Source: a virus | IMG/VR virus record: IMGVR_UViG_3300014502_000006 | Coordinates: 1-64,000 of that record | Direction: 5' to 3' (one strand) | DNA length: 64,000 nucleotides | In this document: positions 19,197 through 26,806 of the stretch, piece after piece | Position numbering within the stretch: the stretch's first letter is position 1 | Layout: every line of letters starts with the position of its first letter | Position numbers and translations under genes: made by a program | Notes under the pieces: model-generated | The model's input: only the letters and a program-made list of their open reading frames with translations | What the model was told of the DNA's origin: nothing | Database searches by the model: none

Positions 19197-19442
19197 TTAT
19201 AGGGTAATAATATCCCCTACCTTGTATTTCTTATATTCTTCGGTTATTGGAATTTTATAACCGTTTTCTTTGTCATCTTTCAGCATCAGGCAACCTTTTA
19301 CAATCCCGGTAACTGTTGCTTTTACCTTGCCCTTTGAAGAATCTTTTTCTTTTGCTGTTTTTACTTCAGCTTCAAGAGGAATCTCAACCTTGGGAATTAT
19401 AGGCTCTTCAAAAAGCTCTTTTTCCGTTTTATCTTTAACCAT
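19197..19442 (-). CDS. Small lysine-rich protein of unknown function
   Basis: An 81-residue protein with a charged, probably disordered N-terminal half and a C-terminal half that looks like a small beta-barrel (VKATVTGIVKGCLMLKDD, then YKVGDIITL). It lies directly after the major tail protein with a GGAGGAGG ribosome site. It may be a tail accessory or cap-like protein, but I cannot assign it. Confidence 0.7.
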   Translation of the reverse strand: MVKDKTEKELFEEPIIPKVEIPLEAEVKTAKEKDSSKGKVKATVTGIVKGCLMLKDDKENGYKIPITEEYKKYKVGDIITL

Positions 19443-19462
19443 TATACCTCCTCCAAAGGGAG

Positions 19463-19481
19463 GGGGCGGTTTATCCGCCCC
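19463..19481 (-). other. GC-rich hairpin after the major tail protein gene
   Basis: GGGGCGG pairs with CCGCCCC around a 5-nt loop, 16 nt after the major tail protein stop. No U tract follows; the next gene's ribosome site does. It is therefore more likely an mRNA 3' protector or processing site than a terminator. Similar hairpins follow the capsid gene and the 35731 gene. Confidence 0.6.
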
Positions 19482-19497
19482 TACTATTGTTCAAAAG

Positions 19498-20601
19498 TTA
19501 CACGATGGTAATGGTAACGGTTGTATCGATTGGGTTAGTCCATCCGGTAGTATTGCTGATAAGAGCAGTAACAATGGCAGGCCCGGTCGCTGTTGCAGCA
19601 GTAACAACACCGCTATGCGCAGCAACACTTGCTCCCGCAGGAGAACCGGCGAGCATTGAGAATAGTAAATCCGCAACCGGTGCTTTGAAGGCAGAGCCGG
19701 ATGAAGGAACAGCCCAAACATTCAGGGTTGTAGTTGTGTTGTGGGTCATATTGAAATCTCCGCCAACAACAGTTAAACCAATTACGTTATCGTACCAGAC
19801 AGCGGTATCGATGACTTCAATAATTTTTGCGTAATATGGCTCAATAGAGCACGGAGTGGTTGTTCCAATTGGGTCGGTATAAGCCAGAGCAGTACCGGTC
19901 AAAGGAGTATTGGAAACACCATCGCTCTTCATTGCAATGTTGAAAGCGCCAGACAAGGTAACGGTAGGTGCGATAATTTGTACAATACCAATCTTGTTGG
20001 AACTAACATCAGCAGAGTTCAACTGTGTTTCCATAACCAATCTTACAACTTTTGGAACAATGTTTGCGTTAACAGTAACATAGTTAGCACCAGCATCGTT
20101 TTCAAAATATCTTACGCAGACATACTCTCCCATCGCTCCCAATATTTCGCCACCGGTGGTTACAAAACTCCACGGCGTACCTGTGGTAAAGGTAACCCTG
20201 TAGGTTGCGCTGCTATCAGCCTTGGTAGCCCAACCATAAATAGTTGTACCACCAATATCGGACAGCGGAACAACATCAGCAGCCATCAAGCCGCCGGTTG
20301 TGGAGGTCAACTGTACGTTTGCCTCCTTGTAAGTGCCTGTGCTGGTTTCAATATCGCTACCAACAGTAGAGCCAAGCAAACCAAGATTCCACTGAGTATC
20401 AGTCAAGGTGAATTTCATGATGCCTGTGTGGTAGTAGATGTACTGCAACTGAGCGCCACGTCCACCGTGTACGGGTGTAGAGCCGAGAGCTACATCTATA
20501 GAGCTATCTAGCAGGGTTTTGCTGGTGAAAATGATTTCATCAGTTTCGGTGTTATAGCCGTAAACGTCTGCAACGCTCGTTAAGAATTTTCTAATTGCCA
20601 T
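19498..20601 (-). CDS. Putative major tail protein
   Basis: A 367-residue protein, beta-rich and low in charge. The N-terminus MAIRKFLTSVADVYGYN precedes a tube-like beta domain, and a C-terminal Ig-like region (about residues 285-367) ends in TTVTITIV. Position after the neck genes and before the tail-assembly genes, and a strong following hairpin, fit an abundant tube protein. The C-terminal Ig-like extension would decorate the tail surface. The assignment rests on position and composition, not on a recognised signature. Confidence 0.65.
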   Translation of the reverse strand: MAIRKFLTSVADVYGYNTETDEIIFTSKTLLDSSIDVALGSTPVHGGRGAQLQYIYYHTGIMKFTLTDTQWNLGLLGSTVGSDIETSTGTYKEANVQLTSTTGGLMAADVVPLSDIGGTTIYGWATKADSSATYRVTFTTGTPWSFVTTGGEILGAMGEYVCVRYFENDAGANYVTVNANIVPKVVRLVMETQLNSADVSSNKIGIVQIIAPTVTLSGAFNIAMKSDGVSNTPLTGTALAYTDPIGTTTPCSIEPYYAKIIEVIDTAVWYDNVIGLTVVGGDFNMTHNTTTTLNVWAVPSSGSAFKAPVADLLFSMLAGSPAGASVAAHSGVVTAATATGPAIVTALISNTTGWTNPIDTTVTITIV

Positions 20602-20632
20602 TTTTCGAACCTCCTAATTTTGTAGTAAAGTG

Positions 20633-21409
20633 CTACTTTTTAGCACTTTCCATAGAAATCGTGCTTTTAACCGCATCCAAACTTATAGAAACATCGGCAT
20701 ACTTATCTTCATCAAGATTGGTAAGCCAGTGCTTTATAATAGACTTATCTTTAAATTCAGTAAAGCCAGCTATGGATGCAGCCAAATAAATCTTGTAATG
20801 TATTAAATTATCCAGTCTCCTTATGCTTTTTGTGAATTTCCTTACGCTCATCGCACGAATATAATCCAGATTCCAGCCAGTTGCCACAGAAAGAGAAACT
20901 ATATAATCCTCAAAGGATGCTGGTTTCGCACCGTTCATTTTGTTTTTATATTCTCTTGCTTTTTCCAGAGAATCCCTGACCTCTTTTGACATGTTCTCAT
21001 CTGGAAGGTCAATTAGATTCTGTTCAGAGATTATTTTCTTAATCTCATCAAAATCCTGAGGAGTATATATTTCATTTTCAATGATAAAGAATGGTTTTCT
21101 CTTTTCATCGAACTTATAACGATTCATGCTCTCTTTTACATCTTCAAATGATTTTTCATCTCTCAAACATATGGAAAGCAATCTATCAAAGAATATCAAA
21201 TAGGGTTTTCCTTCCTTTTCGGTTACATTATATAGATACTCTAATTCTGTCATTGAAATTATTTTTGGGTCTGGTATGCTGTTCTTATCCAGAAGAAAAC
21301 ATTGCGAATATGTATTGAAGAGCATATAGTCTTTTACTGTTGCTGGATATATTTTTATGGTTTTGTAAGGAACTGGTAAATCAAATACGGTATACTGAGT
21401 AATGTCCAT
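20633..21409 (-). CDS. Putative neck/tail assembly protein
   Basis: A 258-residue alpha/beta protein. The start (YPATVKDYMLFNTYSQCFLL) resembles proteins in large siphophages that pair an N-terminal small domain with a helical C-terminal half, here NWDLDYI-like in VATGWNLDYIRAMSVRKF. That pattern recurs in phage tail-assembly/portal-adaptor neighbourhoods. I do not recognise the family firmly. It lies upstream of the putative major tail protein and is probably involved in head-tail joining or tail assembly. Confidence 0.6.
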   Translation of the reverse strand: MDITQYTVFDLPVPYKTIKIYPATVKDYMLFNTYSQCFLLDKNSIPDPKIISMTELEYLYNVTEKEGKPYLIFFDRLLSICLRDEKSFEDVKESMNRYKFDEKRKPFFIIENEIYTPQDFDEIKKIISEQNLIDLPDENMSKEVRDSLEKAREYKNKMNGAKPASFEDYIVSLSVATGWNLDYIRAMSVRKFTKSIRRLDNLIHYKIYLAASIAGFTEFKDKSIIKHWLTNLDEDKYADVSISLDAVKSTISMESAKK

Positions 21410-21416
21410 GTTATCC

Positions 21417-21998
21417 TTATGATATGGGTGATGCTGCTGCCGAATACGTGCTGAATATCAAGGATTTCCCGCCAAAAGGTATTTGACCAGATTCAAATAA
21501 TCTCGAACTCTGGTCAGCCATTTTACTAAAGCTAAGTAATCCCAAACCGCCAACATCTGCCCCATTGAATACGGTAAGCAACTCTTGTGCAATGCTATCA
21601 ACACGGGTCTTATAATTTGTTAGATGGTTTATTTTATAATGCGCATATACCTCCATGCTTATTTCGATATAACCAACAGTTCTGTTTAAGCCAACGGCAT
21701 AATGCGGCATTATTCTCAGCAAAGCTATCTCGTTCATTAAAACATCCGGCTGTTTTCCATCCATGAATACATGGTACTGAGATGTGTCCTGCTGACCTGA
21801 ATATATCAGGTCGGCTTTTTCCTGATGTGTTAAATCAGGTTTGTTCCAAGCATCTGAAGAATTCCATTTTAATAGTTTCCAGATAAGTTCATTGTTATCC
21901 ATTAAACAGCTTATGCAGTTATATGACAATTCTGAAAATCTCTCAAAACCGTTATAAGCAGTCGCCCCAATATTGGGAGTAATGTAAGGTGTTGTCAT
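21417..21998 (-). CDS. Putative neck / tail terminator protein
   Basis: A 193-residue protein in the neck-gene cluster. It has a helical N-terminal half (ELSYNCISCLMDNNELIWKLL) and a strand NRTVGYIEISMEVYAHYKI, followed by a helix carrying LTNYKTRVDSIAQELL. The mix of one long helix and paired strands and the position fit tail-terminator or adaptor proteins. This is positional inference; no sequence signature is seen. Confidence 0.55.
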   Translation of the reverse strand: MTTPYITPNIGATAYNGFERFSELSYNCISCLMDNNELIWKLLKWNSSDAWNKPDLTHQEKADLIYSGQQDTSQYHVFMDGKQPDVLMNEIALLRIMPHYAVGLNRTVGYIEISMEVYAHYKINHLTNYKTRVDSIAQELLTVFNGADVGGLGLLSFSKMADQSSRLFESGQIPFGGKSLIFSTYSAAASPIS

Positions 21999-22010
21999 TT
22001 TTTTTCTCCA

Positions 22011-23327
22011 CTATCCGGCATTGTCGTTCAGCCATGCACCGCGCAAATAAACATCAAATGCTCTGATGCTCGAACCGCCATCGCAGCTTACCGTTAGCTT
22101 ATCTGTAACACATCTTTTTTTGTTCCAGATGTGAAAATGATTATCGTCAACCTGTACAAAACCGTAACATTCAATAGGAACAGTATGAACATCACACGTG
22201 ATAAGGAATGAGTCTGGTTGCTGAACATCATTCTCATACAAATATACGCTGTATATCTGGTCTTCCTTTTCAAGAATATAGTTTCTATCAGGACTAATTA
22301 TTATGCCAGTATTTGTTGCAGGAGAAGCAGTAACTGTTATAGTACAAGCAGCATGTACTGGATTTCCTTCAATGGTGGCTGTTATTGTGCAAGTCCCATT
22401 TCTTACAAGGGTAACAAGACCGGTATCATTAACCGTAGCAACACCAAAACTAGAAGTTTCCCATAGCACTTTTCTCATAGTGGTGTCTCCATTATAGGTG
22501 ATACTTGGGATTAACTGTATAGTATCTCCAACCTTTCCCTCAGCGGTTGCCCTGTTCAAAGTAAGTGTATAAACATTTGTATTAACACTAGCAATTCCGT
22601 TTACAATATCGTCTAATTCCTCATTGACAAAATCAGCCGTTAGGTCAATCACCAATAATTTAGAACTTTCATTATCATCTGTGATATTGTTTCTAAAATC
22701 GTTCAAACCGCTACCGACCACTTTATAGCAAGTCCAGTGTTCAGGATTACCAAACAAAAATCTTTGGTTTTGCCTTATCTTATTGGTGTTCTCGTTAAAC
22801 TGCGTCCACATATGCATGAAACCACCCGGTGTTTCAAATGGAGAACCGCCTGTAGAATAATCTCTAGGCTCTTTTAACTCATATTTAATAGTGCAAGGTT
22901 CTTCATAATATACACCCGTAGGTTCATCAATCCATCTTAACATGTTATTGCATCTACGAATGGTGCAAGTGCCGGTAAGGTTCTTATAGAATTCGGTATT
23001 TACGGTAATCCACGTATTATTATCAAAAAGATAATGCTTACCCAAATCTATCGGGTGGTTAACGTCTTTAAATAGCAAACCCTTCCAGTCATCGCCCAAA
23101 TCCAAACCTGTCTCTGTATTAATAACATGGTTGATGCGTACATCAAGGTCTACATATTCCTTTGAACCAACATATGTTTCTTCCTGTATAGTCCACCAAT
23201 CGGAAGAATTATAGAACTGATTGTTTAGGGTTTGCTGAAATAGTTCAATGTAATCGTCTTTTGGAGTTTTACCTCTTTTGCCCGTTATGAGCAACCCCGC
23301 GGGAACATATTTATATGTGTATGGCAT
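22011..23327 (-). CDS. Neck-region structural protein with Big2 Ig-like domain
   Basis: A 438-residue protein. The N-terminal ~220 residues (KRGKTPKDDYIELFQQTLNNQ onward, shortened here) look like a globular virion protein. Residues about 250-335 are a bacterial Ig-like (Big2) domain: LTLNRATAEGKVGDTIQLIP, WETSSFGVATVNDTGLVT and GTCTITATIEG are its conserved segments. A C-terminal ~95-residue beta region follows. Big2 insertions in virion proteins are generally surface-exposed and may bind host glycans weakly. It overlaps nothing and lies 2 nt from its neighbour. A stopper-type role is possible by position. Confidence 0.72.
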   Translation of the reverse strand: MPYTYKYVPAGLLITGKRGKTPKDDYIELFQQTLNNQFYNSSDWWTIQEETYVGSKEYVDLDVRINHVINTETGLDLGDDWKGLLFKDVNHPIDLGKHYLFDNNTWITVNTEFYKNLTGTCTIRRCNNMLRWIDEPTGVYYEEPCTIKYELKEPRDYSTGGSPFETPGGFMHMWTQFNENTNKIRQNQRFLFGNPEHWTCYKVVGSGLNDFRNNITDDNESSKLLVIDLTADFVNEELDDIVNGIASVNTNVYTLTLNRATAEGKVGDTIQLIPSITYNGDTTMRKVLWETSSFGVATVNDTGLVTLVRNGTCTITATIEGNPVHAACTITVTASPATNTGIIISPDRNYILEKEDQIYSVYLYENDVQQPDSFLITCDVHTVPIECYGFVQVDDNHFHIWNKKRCVTDKLTVSCDGGSSIRAFDVYLRGAWLNDNAG

Positions 23328-23329
23328 AG

Positions 23330-23785
23330 TTAACCCCTAAAATCTTGATTGAACCATCTCGCCCAATCAACTCTTCTATAGCTGTAATCCTGTAATAGTT
23401 GTGAACATTGCTCCTTTACGACATTCAACTGTGCGACCTTTTCCCTTATGTTTTGTGCCTCGGAAGCGGTCTTAAAATCTTTGTCGGTGATGTGCAAGTT
23501 CATTTGAGTTATATCGTTCACATTTTTTTGCATCCAGAATTTCATCATTAAGGTTGCAAGGATGACTTTGTTATCCCTGCTTAGCGTTTCAGGAAATTCT
23601 TGTGTATACTCATCATAGTTCAAATTTTGGTCGCATACATAGAAATCCGTGATTGCAAATTGCAACCATGCGCTTACAAAGTTTTCAAAGTCATCCTGCG
23701 ATAGTTCGAATAGCTCGTTCAACCTATAATCGGTGACAGTCTGCATAAAGAGGTCGTAAATCTCACTTAGAGTAGTATTTGCCAT
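23330..23785 (-). CDS. Putative head-tail adaptor
   Basis: A 151-residue, almost wholly helical protein (YDLFMQTVTDYRLNELFEL, then several amphipathic helices and an aromatic C-terminus WARWFNQDF). Short helical proteins just downstream of the capsid gene are commonly head-tail connectors. The gene is spaced 2 nt from the next, so probably translationally coupled. Assignment by composition and position. Confidence 0.55.
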   Translation of the reverse strand: MANTTLSEIYDLFMQTVTDYRLNELFELSQDDFENFVSAWLQFAITDFYVCDQNLNYDEYTQEFPETLSRDNKVILATLMMKFWMQKNVNDITQMNLHITDKDFKTASEAQNIREKVAQLNVVKEQCSQLLQDYSYRRVDWARWFNQDFRG

Positions 23786-23829
23786 AGACCTCCTTTTTGG
23801 CAGTTTAGTCCTGCCTATTTTCGTTTTAT

Positions 23830-24456
23830 TTATGCTCTTGGTTCAGCAGGTTTCATCAATTCTCTCATATCATCTGCCTTTTCAATAAACTTTATATTAG
23901 AAAGGCGAGATATTTTATCGACCAGATTAAGGTCAATACCCTTCGGGTCTTCTACCAATCTCTGTAAAATCATATCAGAGATAACCTGTTGCTGACCTTT
24001 ACTTGCGGCAGCAAAAAGTGCAACTCCTTCGTCTGTGTTAGAAAAGATATTCTCGATTTTTTCTTTGGTGAGAATTTTTTCATAAGCCTCATCGAGACCG
24101 TGCGCACGAACGACCCTTGGATTTAAAATAATGAAATAACCCTGCTCCAAAAACTCGTGGGCTACTTCCAAAATATCTACCAAATCGCTGTAGATTATTT
24201 TTTTAATCTGATAGAGCGTATCAAATCGATAGACCTTACCCTGTCCTTTTTCCTTGGTGCAGAGGTTCAGTCTATAGGGAAGTAAAGACATGACCTTAAT
24301 ATATTCACTTTGGTTAATAACGATTTCTTCTCCGCTATTTTCGTCAAGTTCTTTAGATTCATATCTTGCCACTTTGTCTTCCAATTCCTTTACGTAGGCG
24401 TTGTAGCCATCACTTGTGCCAGCCACCTTATTTTTAGAACCTTTAGTTCTAGCCAT
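23830..24456 (-). CDS. Phage protein downstream of capsid, unknown
   Basis: A 208-residue protein. A basic N-terminus (MARTKGSKNKVAG, which resembles the GxKN beginnings of AT-hook-like or disordered tails) leads into a coiled coil (YVKELEDKVARYESKELDE) and then a helical/strand domain. It follows the capsid gene after a stable hairpin. It may be a head accessory or connector protein; there is no recognised family. Confidence 0.6.
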   Translation of the reverse strand: MARTKGSKNKVAGTSDGYNAYVKELEDKVARYESKELDENSGEEIVINQSEYIKVMSLLPYRLNLCTKEKGQGKVYRFDTLYQIKKIIYSDLVDILEVAHEFLEQGYFIILNPRVVRAHGLDEAYEKILTKEKIENIFSNTDEGVALFAAASKGQQQVISDMILQRLVEDPKGIDLNLVDKISRLSNIKFIEKADDMRELMKPAEPRA

Positions 24457-24483
24457 TTCAATTTCTCCTTGTTTTTATATAGT

Positions 24484-24503
24484 GGGAGGGGTTACCCCCT
24501 CCC
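24484..24503 (-). other. GC-rich hairpin after the major capsid gene
   Basis: GGGAGGGG pairs with CCCCTCCC around a 4-nt loop, 24 nt after the capsid stop codon. In the minus-strand RNA no U tract follows, so it is probably a stabilising or processing hairpin. The T-rich flank lies on the other side, so on the plus strand it could terminate. Confidence 0.6.
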
Positions 24504-24527
24504 TTTAAATTTTTAATTATGCCGTAA

Positions 24528-25664
24528 TTATACGGTCATAACTGCACCAACTGCGTTAGTAGCAACACCAACACCCCAAGACTTAATCATAGTGCTAGTC
24601 TGAGTCAAATTGGCATTTGCATAAACGTCAGTTGTATAGGCAAGAGTATTGCCTTCCAAAACAACCTTTATCAACTTCTGAGCGGTAGGACTTACGAACC
24701 ACAGATAGTTGTTGGAGATTGCTGTAGTGAAAGGTGTGCTCCAATCAGCAATCTGTGGGATGATAACAATATCAGTGCCCATGAAGTTGCGGATGTAGCC
24801 CAATTTCACATAGTCACTCTCGATGTCGTAACGATAGTTAGCATCGGCAGGGAAAATGTTTGCAAGAGCAAGCTGAGTGCCAAGAACAACGGGCTTAATA
24901 CCACCGTTCCATGCGGTAACTTTCTGTGCAAGCGTTACGAAATCGGTTTGAGTATAACCAACAACCTTCAAACCATTAGCACCAGTTGAAAGACCAGCCA
25001 TAGCGGGTACAAAAGCGTTGTAAACATCGATGGTAAGCTGAGTCTCGAAAGAGCGAGCTACCTTGGCTACGAAGTCAGCAAGGGATTCCTTGCCAGCAAG
25101 TACGCGGTAAAGAGAAACACCAACGGTCAATTCGCGCTGCTCAGGGTTGATAACAACCTGTCCTCTGAACTGCTTGTGAACTTCACTGGTTCTCTTAGCA
25201 CGACCATTCTTAGAAACCACGAACAAATCACGTGGCTCGATATCGAAAGCAGCAGAATCGCCCCAACCAATCGTGCGAACATCGGAGTAAAGACCGATGC
25301 TGTCGATGATGGTCTCAGGGAGAATCATATCAACCATTGCAGAAACAACGGCAAAGGTTGCCCAACGAAGGGTAGGATGTGTAGCCCAAGTTTCCAGAGG
25401 GAACGCATCGAAGTTTGCAACACCAGCAACACGCATAATCTCTTTCTTAAGAGCAGCGTTCATTGCGGCTTCTTTCTCATCGTAAGAGATGGATACAACC
25501 TCACCATCTTTATTAACGGTGGTTGTAGAGAATTCGAGACCCTCTACGCCGGTGCGAGAACGATACTGATTCCAGTAATCGTGAAACATCTTGTAGACAG
25601 CCATGTTGTTCTCACCTGCGAACATAACAACCTGTGCAGGAATTTTTGTAGATGAAATAGTCAT
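24528..25664 (-). CDS. Major capsid protein (HK97-fold type)
   Basis: A 378-residue protein in the canonical place after protease/scaffold and two small head proteins. It is alpha/beta with a helical N-arm (ENNMAVYKMFHDYWNQYRSR), a long central region around RTSEVHKQFRGQVVINPEQR, a spine-like helix ADFVAKVARSFETQLTIDVY, and an A-domain-like C-terminal half with LGTQLALANIFPADANY and MGTDIVIIPQIADW. The sequence order is typical of HK97-fold capsids. The call rests on this pattern plus gene order; sequence families of this fold are very divergent. Confidence 0.82.
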   Translation of the reverse strand: MTISSTKIPAQVVMFAGENNMAVYKMFHDYWNQYRSRTGVEGLEFSTTTVNKDGEVVSISYDEKEAAMNAALKKEIMRVAGVANFDAFPLETWATHPTLRWATFAVVSAMVDMILPETIIDSIGLYSDVRTIGWGDSAAFDIEPRDLFVVSKNGRAKRTSEVHKQFRGQVVINPEQRELTVGVSLYRVLAGKESLADFVAKVARSFETQLTIDVYNAFVPAMAGLSTGANGLKVVGYTQTDFVTLAQKVTAWNGGIKPVVLGTQLALANIFPADANYRYDIESDYVKLGYIRNFMGTDIVIIPQIADWSTPFTTAISNNYLWFVSPTAQKLIKVVLEGNTLAYTTDVYANANLTQTSTMIKSWGVGVATNAVGAVMTV

Positions 25665-25694
25665 TTTTTCCTCCTATAAATATGATAGTTCAGA

Positions 25695-26231
25695 TTAGCT
25701 CTGAACAAGAACTTCCATTAGATAAGCGGTAACACGTCCAGTATCCCCAAATCCGCCCGTTCCGATACTGATGTACTGAGTAGCAATATACTTCAAGCTT
25801 AGAGCACCGGCTGTCTGAGTAGCACCCCAAACAAGCTGTACCTGAGAATCGGTAGCGTTAGCAAAAGTGTTCACGCCTTTTACACCGGTAAAGCAATCCT
25901 CATCCAGCAGAATCAAATCATAAGGCTGAGGCAGGAACGCACTAAAAACACGCCCTATCCCAACGTTAAAATTACGAACATCAGGGTCTAACCCACGATA
26001 GTTACCACTCCAAACCAGTTCGGGGTCATATACCATCCAGCATTTACTGAGAGAAGCGGTAGCAGGAACTGTAGCAGTCCATACTTCTGCCTCACCCTGT
26101 GTAGTGGACTTTGCTAATAGATTCACTAAACCGCCGTTTTCCAAAATATTTGTTGCGCAAATACCGGGGCGATTCCATGCGTCTACATTGGTCGCTGCAA
26201 TAGCAGTCGGAATCATAACACCATAAGACAT
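25695..26231 (-). CDS. Head decoration-like protein, paralogue A
   Basis: A 178-residue protein closely related to the next upstream gene. Both contain YDPELVWSGNYRGLDPDVRN and share a near-identical framework from start (IPTAIAATN) to end (ITAYL/VTAYL, MEVLV). A 41-nt stretch at 25972-26012 is identical to 26529-26569. The beta-rich, soluble character and position between scaffold and capsid suggest a capsid decoration or cement protein, present as two paralogues. Confidence 0.7.
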   Translation of the reverse strand: MSYGVMIPTAIAATNVDAWNRPGICATNILENGGLVNLLAKSTTQGEAEVWTATVPATASLSKCWMVYDPELVWSGNYRGLDPDVRNFNVGIGRVFSAFLPQPYDLILLDEDCFTGVKGVNTFANATDSQVQLVWGATQTAGALSLKYIATQYISIGTGGFGDTGRVTAYLMEVLVQS

Positions 26232-26251
26232 TTTATTTTCCTCCTATAAGA

Positions 26252-26791
26252 TTAAGCGCTAACAACTTCAAATTGATAAGCGGTTATGCGCTGAGTATCC
26301 ATCGCACCAGTAGCAAGACTGATGTATGTTAAAGCAATATATTTTGCACAAAATACAGTCAGGTCAACAGCATGAACCCATTCGGGTTGCACACCAGAAC
26401 CGTTGGTTGCCTTGATGAATAAATCAGCAGGGCCTGTACCAGTGGCAAGACCATCTTCGGTAATTACAAAAAGGTCGCCAACTTGTGGCTTGAAGGCACT
26501 GAACACTCTTGTTGCCTTAGTGTAATAGTTACGAACATCAGGGTCTAACCCACGATAGTTACCACTCCAGACAAGTTCGGGTTCATAAGCCATCCAAAGA
26601 CCAGAAAGACCAACACCGGCAGATGGTGCAACGGCAGTCCATACTTCTGACTCTCCGCTGGCAACACCATAGGTGGTCAGTTTAAGAAGATTACCGTTAT
26701 CAACATCTGAAGCGCACACGCAAGGGCGGTTGTAGCTATCGATGTTAGTAGCAGCAATTGCACTAGGAATTAATATAGAATGAGTAGTCAT
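26252..26791 (-). CDS. Head decoration-like protein, paralogue B
   Basis: A 179-residue paralogue of the gene at 25695-26231, sharing LWMAYEPELVWSGNYRGL and the AATNID opening. The divergence lies mainly in the middle (residues 95-145), which could be the surface-exposed face. Two copies side by side point to tandem duplication, with later gene conversion over the conserved core. Confidence 0.7.
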   Translation of the reverse strand: MTTHSILIPSAIAATNIDSYNRPCVCASDVDNGNLLKLTTYGVASGESEVWTAVAPSAGVGLSGLWMAYEPELVWSGNYRGLDPDVRNYYTKATRVFSAFKPQVGDLFVITEDGLATGTGPADLFIKATNGSGVQPEWVHAVDLTVFCAKYIALTYISLATGAMDTQRITAYQFEVVSA

Positions 26792-26806
26792 TGTTTATTC
26801 TCCTAG

